From: Bacteroidota bacterium
GTDB taxonomy: Bacteria; Bacteroidota; Bacteroidia; Flavobacteriales; Flavobacteriaceae
NCBI GenBank assembly: GCA_022601215.1
Contig: JAHZIZ010000155.1
Coordinates: 1 to 7,946 of the forward strand
DNA length: 7,946 nt
Reading direction: 5' to 3'
The notes under the pieces are model-generated. The model did no database searches and was not told the DNA's origin. It worked only from the letters and a program-made list of their open reading frames with translations. Of this stretch, positions 1-7,091 are shown one piece after another (the stretch's first letter is position 1; each line of letters begins with the position of its first letter). The translations under genes and the position numbers were made by a program.

Positions 1-77
1 TCAGGATTTAGCGTGTTACGGTGAAAAGCGGTATATAATTTATGAATGGCCTGATCAAATCGCAATGTCGTTTTCAT
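1..77 (-). CDS. N-terminal fragment of a small conserved flavobacterial protein (runs off the window)
   Basis: An ATG at 75-77 opens a frame that stays open to the window edge, giving 25 complete codons beginning MKTTLRFDQAIHKLYTAFHR. From memory, this start resembles a small (about 130-150 residue) conserved flavobacterial protein that databases often label, probably wrongly, as Na+-translocating NADH-quinone reductase subunit F. I cannot see any iron-sulfur or flavin motif in the part available. The start is supported by an AGAAGGA stretch a few bases upstream, unusually Shine-Dalgarno-like for this phylum, and by a TAGTTTTG promoter element at 117-124. It lies 65 bases after the DUF6090 gene, on the same strand. 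The function is unknown; only the existence of the gene start is claimed with reasonable confidence. Confidence 0.6.
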   Translation of the reverse strand, partial: MKTTLRFDQAIHKLYTAFHRNTLNP

Positions 78-116
78 ATTCCTTCTTTTTAGTTCTAAAA
101 AGATACGAAAATTGGA

Positions 117-124
117 CAAAACTA
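117..124 (-). promoter_or_regulatory. Candidate Bacteroidota -7 promoter element TAGTTTTG
   Basis: The minus strand reads TAGTTTTG, a full match to the TAnnTTTG -7 element known for the primary sigma factor of Bacteroidota. It ends about 39 bases before the start codon at 77, a sensible leader length. No clear TTG -33 element was found 19-23 bases upstream, so this is an inference from one element only. Confidence 0.35.
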
Positions 125-142
125 TAGCAGTGCTAAAGAATG

Positions 143-859
143 CTATTGATCTGAGGAGTCCCTCGTTAACCTAATAATTTCGGTCACATAACGCTCTATT
201 TGCTCCTCTTTTATCGAGGTAAGAATTTCCATGTGACTCGCTCTTTTCATGAGCCAAATATTTTGAAACTCGGTGGAAGTCAGATTTGTGATGTTGTCTT
301 CGTGATAGAGGTCAATAAAATTAGTGTTTTTTCTTAAGTAGGGTAGAAACTCCCAGATTTGAAAATCCCGAGCATATTGTTCTTCCTCTCGGTAATCATT
401 ATAAACATCCTTCCAGGTGACTAATAAATTACGAAGTGTATCATTCTGAATTACGTCAAAGGATGAAGAATTAATCAAAGACTCAATACTACCGTTTGAT
501 GGATTAAAGGTTTTTACGTTAGCAATAATTGAATAGTATTTTCTAATAGAATCCAAGGTAGATCTTTCCTGTTTGAAGGGCATTAAACCTATTATTGCGT
601 CGCAACCAGCCACTGAAATCTCCTTACTTGTTTTGATGCTATCCAATTGAGTTTTATTACTTATAAATTCATTGTGAATTTGGTTTAAAATATTTTTCTC
701 TCTTGTTCGATTTTTTTTCTCGCCGCTCCAGGTATTGACTTGTAGTGCAATAAGAATACCAATGACAACGAGAATAATTTCCCCAATAGCGTAAATTAAG
801 TACTTCGAAAACTTGTTTTTGGAGAGTAGCTCTTTTCTAATTCGACGAAAAATTTTCAT
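143..859 (-). CDS. DUF6090 family single-pass membrane protein
   Basis: A 238-residue protein with a short basic N-terminus (KIFRRIRKELLSKNKFSKY), one hydrophobic segment at about residues 21-41 (IGEIILVVIGILIALQVN), the signature NTW just after it, then a charged, probably helical soluble region. The conserved 'KYLIYAIGEIxLVVIGILIALQVNxW' layout is typical of the DUF6090 family, abundant in flavobacteria, whose function is not known. The rest of the protein has no catalytic motif I recognise. The basic residues before the membrane segment suggest that the N-terminus is cytoplasmic and the C-terminal domain periplasmic. The ATG at 859 places the standard family N-terminus at residue 1. The gene follows the DUF1624 acyltransferase by 69 bases, a gap that contains an inverted repeat at 878-894, so it may or may not be co-transcribed. 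Confidence 0.85.
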   Translation of the reverse strand: MKIFRRIRKELLSKNKFSKYLIYAIGEIILVVIGILIALQVNTWSGEKKNRTREKNILNQIHNEFISNKTQLDSIKTSKEISVAGCDAIIGLMPFKQERSTLDSIRKYYSIIANVKTFNPSNGSIESLINSSSFDVIQNDTLRNLLVTWKDVYNDYREEEQYARDFQIWEFLPYLRKNTNFIDLYHEDNITNLTSTEFQNIWLMKRASHMEILTSIKEEQIERYVTEIIRLTRDSSDQ

Positions 860-877
860 GAGTTAAGTGGTCGTTTT

Positions 878-894
878 AAACAATATAATTGTTT
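878..894. repeat. 17-bp perfect inverted repeat upstream of the DUF6090 gene
   Basis: AAACAAT, three bases, then ATTGTTT: seven-base arms that pair perfectly, 19 bases before the DUF6090 start codon. It has no T-run behind it on the minus strand, so a standard intrinsic terminator for the upstream gene is unlikely. A regulator site or a chance AT-rich palindrome are both possible. Confidence 0.35.
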
Positions 895-928
895 TGGTAG
901 GAAATAAGTATGTTTTCGGTTCTCATTG

Positions 929-2113
929 TTACAAATAGCTAAGCCACCATTTAGTTTTGTTTTTAATTTTATACTCCATAAACTTCTTACAAAAAGGATA
1001 TAGCAAAAGGACAACGCCTATCCAAATGACATAGACTACCCAAAGACGATATCCATACCCAGCTAAATCTCCATTCCACAGTACATCTTTTGTAATGATA
1101 AGTCGGCGCCAATTTCCTCCAGTTAGCTCCAATATTATCATGGCGAGGATATGTATTATAAATACATGCAGCACATAATAGAAGAAAGGAACCCTGCCAA
1201 AAACCAGAAAGAAATCAGTTGTTTTGTTTTTAATCTTTTCAATGCCATATAAGAATAGAAAAGCAGGCCCCAATGTAATTAATAGAAAGGCTAATGATGG
1301 TGGATATTTGGTGATACTCATAAAAGATAGAAAGGTATACACCTCATCCTTTTGAACGGCCCAGGGGGCTACGTTTCCGTAAATATTGATACCTCTCACT
1401 ACAACAAATAAAATAATGGCTCCAATACCCAATCGTAACAACCATTTTCTCCTAACACTTGGATCATAATCTCTTCCGTAGTACGTGCCAAAACAATACC
1501 CTAATGAAATAACACCAACCCATGGAAGGATGGGGTATAGAAAACTAACAACGCGAGTTTCACCTAGCGTAATAAAATTAGGTTGATGTAAGATATACCA
1601 GACAATGGCACCAAGGCTGTTGCCTTGCATGGTAAATTCATCTAACAAATTATGTCCAAAGACAAGAAGTAGCCCAATAAATAATAGCAGACGCTTGGGT
1701 AGGTAAATAAGGATCGAAAGCAGAATCATACATAGCCCAATGGCCCATATTACCTGTAAGTTGATAAAACTATAGGCAGGATCAAACCACCATAAAAAGC
1801 CCATAATCACTATTTCTACAAACAACAACCATAAACCTCGGGTAAAAAGAAAAGTGAAAAGTTCCTGTTTGGTGCGAGTTCTTCCGTACATATAGGCAGA
1901 GGTTCCAGCTAAAAAGATAAATATTGGGGCACAATAATGGGTTATGAACCTTGTAAAAAAGAGGATAGGTGTTGTGGTCTCTAAATTAGAGGGGTCACTT
2001 ACAAATGCTTCTGCATGAAAATAATCTCTCACATGATCTAAGGCCATTATAACCATAACCACCCCTCTAAGGATGTCTATGGATTCTATTCTATTAGATT
2101 TTATAAGATTCAT
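929..2113 (-). CDS. DUF1624 / heparan-alpha-glucosaminide N-acetyltransferase-like integral membrane acyltransferase
   Basis: A 394-residue polytopic membrane protein with about ten hydrophobic segments. The N-terminal RIESIDILRGVVMVIMALDH followed by VRDYF is the diagnostic start of the DUF1624 (HGSNAT catalytic, YeiB-related) family; the LDH at residues 25-27 includes the conserved histidine in or near the first membrane helix. Related proteins move acetyl groups across the membrane from cytoplasmic acetyl-CoA to an external sugar; the substrate here is unknown. The frame can be extended six codons upstream to a TTG at 2131 that overlaps the previous stop codon (TTGA). I prefer the ATG at 2113 because family members usually begin close to the RIESIDILRG motif; the TTG start would give 400 residues. 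The gene follows a truncated outer-membrane receptor by 14 bases and probably shares its transcript. Confidence 0.88.
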   Translation of the reverse strand: MNLIKSNRIESIDILRGVVMVIMALDHVRDYFHAEAFVSDPSNLETTTPILFFTRFITHYCAPIFIFLAGTSAYMYGRTRTKQELFTFLFTRGLWLLFVEIVIMGFLWWFDPAYSFINLQVIWAIGLCMILLSILIYLPKRLLLFIGLLLVFGHNLLDEFTMQGNSLGAIVWYILHQPNFITLGETRVVSFLYPILPWVGVISLGYCFGTYYGRDYDPSVRRKWLLRLGIGAIILFVVVRGINIYGNVAPWAVQKDEVYTFLSFMSITKYPPSLAFLLITLGPAFLFLYGIEKIKNKTTDFFLVFGRVPFFYYVLHVFIIHILAMIILELTGGNWRRLIITKDVLWNGDLAGYGYRLWVVYVIWIGVVLLLYPFCKKFMEYKIKNKTKWWLSYL

Positions 2114-2127
2114 TGATTTGGACTTAT

Positions 2128-2478
2128 TCAATTTACTCTGCGACGTTCTTCAGATCCTCTTTCTGTAGATAGTAATTGAGGGACTGTATAATGGTCTGTT
2201 AGTGAGAATTTCACTGAGGTAGCTGTTTGATAACCCATAAATGATGCTTTCACATAATAGCGGTCAAAAGGTATATCTTGCATGATATAGGCTTCATTAT
2301 CGTCAGTAAGGACACCTTTTACCAAGGTAGAATCTGTAGCCTTCATTAGTATGACATTCGCAAAAGGAATACCTTGGTTAGCAACATCGGTGAGATTTCC
2401 TGAAATGTCAATTGTAGATTGTGCACCCACTATCAATGATAATAGGAGTAACAGGGGAAGTAATAGATTTCTTTTCAT
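2128..2478 (-). pseudogene. Remnant of an outer-membrane beta-barrel/TonB-dependent receptor-like protein (signal peptide and N-terminal domain only)
   Basis: A 116-residue frame opens with a clear signal peptide (MKRNLLLPLLLLLSLIVGAQ) and continues with a carboxypeptidase-regulatory-like beta-sandwich domain, about residues 22-105: ISGNLTD, GIPFANVILM, DSTLVKGVLTDD, and YYVKASFMGYQT are textbook for the N-terminus of Bacteroidota outer-membrane receptors of roughly 800 residues. Plug and barrel are absent: the frame stops after a basic, unrelated-looking tail (ERGSEERRRVN). Shifting the frame by one at the tail gives EDLKNVAE and then a stop, which resembles the 'DLKEVTVTA' linker that normally follows this domain. 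This suggests a frameshift plus a large 3' deletion. Translation and secretion of the short domain remain possible, so a small functional periplasmic protein is the alternative. The next gene begins 14 bases later. Confidence 0.7.
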
Positions 2479-2606
2479 AGTAGGTGTTAAAACCCTAAGG
2501 AGATCAGATTTTACTATATTAGTTAGTTGTATGGTAAATGTATGAAAAACAAGGCATTAAATGCTACGTAGTAGTACTTAGATGTAATTGACAATACAAT
2601 TTATCA

Positions 2607-2978
2607 TTAAAGATAATTGTTAAGAAGTAACAGTCCTATTGCAATTAATGCTGGAAGCGCTTGTACTCCAAAAATTTTCTTACTCGCCGTTAGTGTTCCG
2701 TAAATTCCTGCAACGGCTACACAACATAAAAAGAAGAGAGAAACATTAAATTTCCATGCTAGGTTTTCGATAAAGAAGGTCCAAATAAGTCCAGCTGCTA
2801 AGAAACCATTATATAGTCCTTGGTTTGCAGCCATAGCTTTGGTGGGTTCAAACAAATCCTTTGGGAAATTTCTAAACACTTTTCGACCGCGAGTGGTCCA
2901 CGCAAACATTTCGAAATACATGATGTACAGATGAATACAGGCAATGATCCCTATTAAAATGGTTGTGACAAGTGTCAT
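2607..2978 (-). CDS. DUF1304 family small integral membrane protein
   Basis: A 123-residue protein with four predicted membrane helices (about 3-24, 53-70, 78-97 and 106-121). The family signature is visible: HLYIMYFEMFAWTT at residues 16-29, then NQGLYNGFLAAGLIW at 52-66, GIYG at 91-94 and QALPALIAIGLLLL near the C-terminus. Length is normal for DUF1304, whose members have no established biochemical function. It lies 58 bases downstream of the MBOAT acyltransferase without an obvious terminator between them, so it may be read through from that operon, though nothing links it functionally to O-acylation. An AT-rich imperfect hairpin overlaps its stop codon but has no T-run. Confidence 0.88.
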   Translation of the reverse strand: MTLVTTILIGIIACIHLYIMYFEMFAWTTRGRKVFRNFPKDLFEPTKAMAANQGLYNGFLAAGLIWTFFIENLAWKFNVSLFFLCCVAVAGIYGTLTASKKIFGVQALPALIAIGLLLLNNYL

Positions 2979-3036
2979 AATTTTTATTTTAGTCTTTTAA
3001 AAATACAACTTTTTTCTTTTTGGCATTTGCTGTTCC

Positions 3037-4452
3037 TTAGAATTGAAAGTATATAAATTGTTCTCCACTTCCTTGGGCTAGGCAAATTAGGAAAAAAAGA
3101 CCTGCCCAAATAATTCCAAATACCCATGCAGGCATTTTTTTGCTTATCGCCCGCATCGATGTATTTCGCATTGCCCAATGGCATAAAAACAATAATGATA
3201 TTATAATACTAACCTTCCCTATTTCGGCAAACCCTAATAGTTTCTCACCATTAGGGTTAAGGTAAAACATTGATGTGATCATTTTTTTAGCGGAATCCAA
3301 TCCATTAGCTCTAAAAAACACCCATGTTATATTTACCATTGAGTACGTTAGTAAAGCGAATATGATACCATTCCAATTGTTGATTTTAATAGGAACGAGT
3401 TTTTTTAATAGTCGCTCTAACACAAGGTATATTCCATGAAGAATGCCCCAAATAACAAAGGTCCATGCTGCTCCATGCCACAATCCTCCTAATAACATAG
3501 TGAGTGTTAAGGCAACATACATACGTGTTATACCATGTCTGTTACCTCCTAAGGGTATATATAAGTAGTCCCGTAACCAACTTGATAGTGAGATATGCCA
3601 TCGTCGCCAAAGATCTGAAAAGCCAATGGCTGCATATGGATACTTGAAATTATCTGGAAGTATAATTCCAAGCATTAACGCAATGCCGATCGCACAGGTT
3701 GAATAACCTGCAAAGTCAAAAAAGATTTGTCCAGAAAAGGCAAGAGTCCCTATCCAGGCATCTAACCCGTGTAAAATTTTGGTGCTATCAAAAACTTTAT
3801 CTGAAGTGCTTGATAAAAGGGCATCTGCCAAAACTACTTTTTGAAAAACACCAATTGTCAGTAAAAACAGACCCCATATAAATTGGTTCAATGTAGCCTT
3901 TTTAGGTTCGTAGAATTGAGATATAAGATCTTTAGCACGAACAATGGGACCAGCCACTAATTGGGGAAAGAATGTTACATAAAGAGCAAAGTCTAAAAAT
4001 GTTTTCGCCTTTTCCTGTTTTCCTTTATACATATCAATGGTATATGACATGGTTTGAAAAGTATAAAATGAAATTCCCATGGGTAAGATTAAGTCCATGG
4101 GCTTTGCTTGGAATTCCCATCCAAAGGCATTGACCAATGTGGTGAAATTTTCAAGTAGAAAATTTCCATACTTGAAAAAGGCTAAAAAGCCCAAATTGAC
4201 AACCATACTTATTAGTAACCACATTTTCCGTGAAACTGGGTTTTTGAGGACAGAAAGCTTATTTCCGGCTGTCCAATCTACAATGGTTGATATCCATAAT
4301 AGAACAACCAAAGGCGGGTTCCACATGCCATAGAAAATATAACTTGACAAGAGTAGCATTCTTTTTTTACCCTTCCATTGCAAAAAATTAGAATAATATA
4401 GGCCTAACACTATGATAAAGAAAGCCACAAAACTGAGGGAGTTAAACAACAT
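3037..4452 (-). CDS. MBOAT family O-acyltransferase (AlgI/DltB-like)
   Basis: A 471-residue polytopic membrane protein of the membrane-bound O-acyltransferase family. Visible signatures in order: MGISFYTFQTMSYTID (125-140), FFPQLVAGPIVR (161-172), FDFAGYS (246-252), FSDLWRRWHISLSSWLRDYL (278-297, first conserved histidine at 286), PLGGNRHG (300-307) and LGGLWHGAAW (321-330), where H326 is the invariant catalytic histidine. The C-terminus EQFIYFQF is also typical of AlgI-type proteins. Such enzymes take an acyl group from a cytoplasmic carrier and pass it through the membrane to an extracytoplasmic partner that places it on a surface polysaccharide. Its start lies 2 bases after the stop of the SGNH-like gene, so the two are almost certainly translated together. 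The exact polysaccharide cannot be deduced because no glycosyltransferases or polymer export genes are adjacent. Confidence 0.93.
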   Translation of the reverse strand: MLFNSLSFVAFFIIVLGLYYSNFLQWKGKKRMLLLSSYIFYGMWNPPLVVLLWISTIVDWTAGNKLSVLKNPVSRKMWLLISMVVNLGFLAFFKYGNFLLENFTTLVNAFGWEFQAKPMDLILPMGISFYTFQTMSYTIDMYKGKQEKAKTFLDFALYVTFFPQLVAGPIVRAKDLISQFYEPKKATLNQFIWGLFLLTIGVFQKVVLADALLSSTSDKVFDSTKILHGLDAWIGTLAFSGQIFFDFAGYSTCAIGIALMLGIILPDNFKYPYAAIGFSDLWRRWHISLSSWLRDYLYIPLGGNRHGITRMYVALTLTMLLGGLWHGAAWTFVIWGILHGIYLVLERLLKKLVPIKINNWNGIIFALLTYSMVNITWVFFRANGLDSAKKMITSMFYLNPNGEKLLGFAEIGKVSIIISLLFLCHWAMRNTSMRAISKKMPAWVFGIIWAGLFFLICLAQGSGEQFIYFQF

Positions 4453-4454
4453 AA

Positions 4455-5486
4455 TTAATTGGCTTTTCGAGTTTTTATTACGTTGTCATTGAGTAAAATT
4501 TGAACAACTTCCTTGGTGAAAAGACGGGCATCCGGAGTATAAAGGTGAGATTCTTCAGGACACGTAAAATGCGATAAAGACTCATAATCTTCGAAATGAT
4601 ATCCAGGGGACTCTATTTGTTCGATAAACGGATTCCAAAATTCACTTCGGGGTATTTTTGCTCGTTCTCTTTCACGGTTTCCTCCACTCGAAGGACACCG
4701 AAGGAATATAATTTCACCACCTCTTTCTTTAAATTTTGCTATAAGGGGTTTATAGTATGATATTACTGCATCTAGCACAGGAGCAGGTCGTTTGTCCCAG
4801 CCAGATCCCCACACCTTAATTATACCATTTGCAAATGCGGTATCCGATCGAGTTTTTTCAAACATGGTTACGTTTCGATCTGCATCAACAAATCCAAAAT
4901 TATTAAAAGGAAGTCTACCTGATGGAACTCTATCACCAATGGATATGCCATTGATTAAGGTTTTTAAATCGATATCATCCGACCATTCTTCTTCCGAGGC
5001 ATTTAAGAATGAAAATGATCGCTCTAATGGTATGGATAGTAGGTGATTGGCTCGCTGTGCATAGGTTCGATCATAATAATGTTTGAGTCGTTTGGAGGGA
5101 CGATCCCACATAAAACCCTTGCCCGGCTCACTAAAGAATAGTACTGGGGCAACTCCAATGAGAACAGTCCCAGAGAAATCTGTATGATCGACTATTTCTT
5201 TAAAGATAGGAGTTGGTGTGGTGCCATCGGATGCCAACATTATAGGACGAATACCAGTTGCTTCCTCCCATTCATTTAGTTGTATGTCATAGTGCACTCT
5301 AGACGAACCTAATAAAACCACTTCATCATCTGTAAGATGGTCAACCTTGGCTCTTTGTATGGCCCAAAGTGCCTTGTTGTCATCTAATTCGGAAGCGTAC
5401 CCCTCCGATCGAACATAAAACTCCCAAATTGACACAAAGATGAATCCGGACGTTAGTGCAATCCAAAGACTTCTTTTAAGATTCAT
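4455..5486 (-). CDS. Membrane-anchored SGNH-hydrolase-like protein, probable partner of the MBOAT acyltransferase
   Basis: A 343-residue protein with an N-terminal signal-anchor (residues about 7-24, LWIALTSGFIFVSIWEFY), followed by a periplasmic domain. VVLLGSSRVHYDI at 57-69 matches SGNH block I, with S62 the likely nucleophile (GSS in place of GDS, as in DltD-like proteins). PEESHLYTPDARLFT at 310-324 matches block V, with H314 as the catalytic histidine; the acidic residue three positions earlier is glutamate rather than the usual aspartate. Pairing of an MBOAT protein with an SGNH-type membrane-anchored protein is the known layout of AlgI/AlgJ, DltB/DltD and PatA/PatB systems, in which the SGNH partner completes acyl transfer to the polymer. 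I infer the same role. A promoter candidate sits 45 bases upstream. Not a clear match to AlgJ or DltD by name, so no symbol is given. Confidence 0.8.
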   Translation of the reverse strand: MNLKRSLWIALTSGFIFVSIWEFYVRSEGYASELDDNKALWAIQRAKVDHLTDDEVVLLGSSRVHYDIQLNEWEEATGIRPIMLASDGTTPTPIFKEIVDHTDFSGTVLIGVAPVLFFSEPGKGFMWDRPSKRLKHYYDRTYAQRANHLLSIPLERSFSFLNASEEEWSDDIDLKTLINGISIGDRVPSGRLPFNNFGFVDADRNVTMFEKTRSDTAFANGIIKVWGSGWDKRPAPVLDAVISYYKPLIAKFKERGGEIIFLRCPSSGGNRERERAKIPRSEFWNPFIEQIESPGYHFEDYESLSHFTCPEESHLYTPDARLFTKEVVQILLNDNVIKTRKAN

Positions 5487-5531
5487 ACATTAAATTCTTT
5501 ACACTGCTATTGTATATTCAGAAAATAATTC

Positions 5532-5539
5532 CAAAACTA
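5532..5539 (-). promoter_or_regulatory. Candidate Bacteroidota -7 promoter element TAGTTTTG for the O-acylation pair
   Basis: The minus strand reads TAGTTTTG, matching TAnnTTTG, about 45 bases before the start codon of the SGNH-like gene and within the 193-base gap after the arsenic operon. The -33 side is weak: a CTG lies 23 bases upstream, not the ideal TTG. The location, just after a terminator candidate and ahead of a two- or three-gene unit, is what makes it credible. The rest of the gap is AT-rich with no other structure that I could recognise. Confidence 0.4.
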
Positions 5540-5651
5540 GATCTTGAAAACCTATTTTTAGTCAGTGGTTAGAGGGATAAAAATATAAAAATTAATAACT
5601 TATAAGATAAGTATAGGTACGTATTTAGCTGTAAGAATAATCTTCGACTTT

Positions 5652-5688
5652 AAAAAAATCACCTGCGTGACACTTGGTTTTAGAAGTG
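5652..5688 (-). terminator. Candidate intrinsic terminator at the end of the arsenic operon
   Basis: On the minus strand two short hairpins follow each other: CACTT/AAGTG spanning the stop codon (5671-5688) and TCAC-GCAG-GTGA (5659-5670), the latter directly followed by seven T residues (5652-5658). The stems are only 4-5 bp, so termination may be leaky. Its position directly after the arsC stop supports the call. Confidence 0.4.
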
Positions 5689-6582
5689 CGTAGTTATAAA
5701 GTTATGGCAATATTCTTTAATCTCATCTCTTGCTTTAGCAAAAGCTGCTTCCGTATCTTCTTGAGAGCCCTCAAACTTAGATGGGTCGTAGAAATTATGA
5801 TGTAGCCTTATAGCGTTGGGAGCAGGAATGAAGGGACAGTTTTCGTAGGCGTGGTCACATACGGTGATAATATAGTCCCAATCTATTCCTTCATATTCAT
5901 CAACGTGATTAGAGGTATGTTCCATAATGTCTATGCCATCTTTTTTCATTGTGGCAGCGGCACCGGGGTTAATTCCATGGGTTTCTATTCCGGCAGAATA
6001 GATGGCGGCTTTATTACCTGCCATTTGCTTAAGATAGCCATGCGCCATCTGACTCCTACAACTATTTCCTGTACATAGGACTAATATGTTTTTCATATAC
6101 GATACAAGTTTACTTCTTCGTTCCATCAAGACATTATCGTGCCAGATACCGTCTCTCTGTGCAATTTTTTCTCTAGTTCCTACGATCCTAAAACCGCAAT
6201 GTTTATGAAGCTCAATACTTGGTTTGTTTTGCGTGAAAATTCCCGCTTGCAAGGTCCAAAAACCAGCTTCCTCACTTTTGGTAATAAGATGCGTAAGCAA
6301 TTGTTTCCCTATCCCTAATCCTCGAGCCTTTTGAGAAACGTAAATCGTGTTTTCGGCAACGCCATGATAAACAGCTCTTTTAGAAACTACGCTTAACGCA
6401 CACCAGGCAACAAGTTCGTTTTCTTTAAAAACAACGTATCTACATTGCTCAAAAAATTTTGTGTTCCAAGTTTCCCAATCTGGTATATGGACTTCGAAAG
6501 AAGCCATACCACTATGCAATCCTTCTGCATAGATTTGAGCTACTTTTGGATAATGCTCTTTTACGAGTGGAACAATATTCAT
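5680..6582 (-). CDS. Fusion protein: GNAT N-acetyltransferase (ArsN1/PAT type) joined to thioredoxin-type arsenate reductase ArsC
   Basis: One uninterrupted 300-residue frame holds two complete enzymes. Residues 1 to about 157 are a GNAT acetyltransferase of the phosphinothricin/arsinothricin acetyltransferase type: IYAEGLHSGMASFE (17-30), the acetyl-CoA loop RGLGIG (87-92), QAGIFTQNKPSIELHKHCGF (112-131) and a closing VLMERRS. Residues 163-300 are a complete arsenate reductase of the low-molecular-weight phosphatase fold, beginning at M163 (base 6096): CTGNSCRSQ with the CX5R loop C170-R176, the redox pair C242 and C249 (spacing of seven, as in the pI258-type enzyme), and the acid D266 in HNFYDP. 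The linker is only about five residues (KLVSY). In relatives these are usually separate, often adjacent genes, so this is a natural fusion or a stop-codon loss or frameshift, possibly a sequencing error. Expected roles: ArsC reduces arsenate to arsenite; the acetyltransferase would detoxify arsinothricin or a similar compound. It starts 3 bases after the DUF6428 gene. Confidence 0.88.
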   Translation of the reverse strand: MNIVPLVKEHYPKVAQIYAEGLHSGMASFEVHIPDWETWNTKFFEQCRYVVFKENELVAWCALSVVSKRAVYHGVAENTIYVSQKARGLGIGKQLLTHLITKSEEAGFWTLQAGIFTQNKPSIELHKHCGFRIVGTREKIAQRDGIWHDNVLMERRSKLVSYMKNILVLCTGNSCRSQMAHGYLKQMAGNKAAIYSAGIETHGINPGAAATMKKDGIDIMEHTSNHVDEYEGIDWDYIITVCDHAYENCPFIPAPNAIRLHHNFYDPSKFEGSQEDTEAAFAKARDEIKEYCHNFITTHF

Positions 6583-6585
6583 TTT

Positions 6586-7074
6586 TTAACAACAACCACT
6601 TCCAGGGGCACAATTTCCTTCTTCTGAAACCATTGCAGGTTCGGGAACGCCACACGTTTCTTTGGCTTTACAATCTGTTTTTTGCACGGCTAAGGTAATG
6701 AGTAAGTTGTCTCCATGTATTTCAAAATCGTTAACAAATAGTTGTGCTGTGTGAAATAATGCATTACTATATTCAATTTTAACTTCTGCATCTAGATCAT
6801 AGGCTTTCATTTGACCGACTTTATTAAGAATTCCCATAGCCTTATCGGTAGACATGTACGTTGTTTTTCCGATCTCATCTGGGCTCTCCCATAATTGGAT
6901 AATGGTTTCATTCCAAGCGTCGATACCTGCTCCGCAGTCCACAGCATCGATTTTAACATGTTTAACTTCTGTGATATGATAGTTTGCTCCCACCAATTGA
7001 CCCTCTGCATATTGAAATAATAGGGATTTGTTAGGATGTGATTGTAGTACTTCTAAAAATTCTTTAGTTCTCAT
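6586..7074 (-). CDS. DUF6428 family protein with cysteine-rich C-terminal tail, in the arsenic operon
   Basis: A 162-residue cytoplasmic protein, no membrane segment or signal peptide. The body (about 1-132) resembles the DUF6428 family often found between arsR and arsC in flavobacteria; its function is unknown. Distinctive parts are YAEGQLVGANYHITEVKHV (22-40), AVDCGAGIDAWNETIIQLW (44-62) and an ITLAVQKTDC stretch. Cysteines are concentrated at the end: C135, C141, C155, C161 and C162, with the final residues APGSGCC; one more, C47, is in the body. A soft-metal or arsenite-binding role is a reasonable guess from these cysteines and the context, but it is not established. The gene starts 17 bases after the arsR stop and ends 3 bases before the GNAT-ArsC frame, so all three form one transcript. 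Confidence 0.82.
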   Translation of the reverse strand: MRTKEFLEVLQSHPNKSLLFQYAEGQLVGANYHITEVKHVKIDAVDCGAGIDAWNETIIQLWESPDEIGKTTYMSTDKAMGILNKVGQMKAYDLDAEVKIEYSNALFHTAQLFVNDFEIHGDNLLITLAVQKTDCKAKETCGVPEPAMVSEEGNCAPGSGCC

Positions 7075-7091
7075 AGTTTCTATACGTTAGA

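Noticed and set aside
2562..2574. Short palindromes GCATTAAATGC and CTACGTAG in the gap upstream of the receptor remnant
   Set aside because: Arms of only 4-5 bases in an AT-rich gap are expected by chance; no T-run or promoter match supports them.
2596..2620. Imperfect AT-rich hairpin overlapping the DUF1304 stop codon
   Set aside because: Nine base pairs with a bulge, almost all A-T, and no T-run downstream; too weak to call a terminator.
2984..3184. 66-codon open frame on the minus strand
   Set aside because: It overlaps the 3' end of the MBOAT gene in another frame, has no recognisable domain and looks like a shadow.
3699..5046. Several plus-strand open frames of 60-84 codons opposite the MBOAT and SGNH-like genes
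   Set aside because: All are antisense to genes with intact motifs, have no signature of their own and no promoter or start context.
5851..6698. Plus-strand open frames of 60-79 codons opposite the GNAT-ArsC and DUF6428 genes
   Set aside because: Antisense shadows with unlikely composition; the minus-strand proteins are clearly real.
6807..7010. 67-codon open frame on the minus strand inside the DUF6428 gene
   Set aside because: Lies wholly inside a well-supported gene in another frame and has no family signature.
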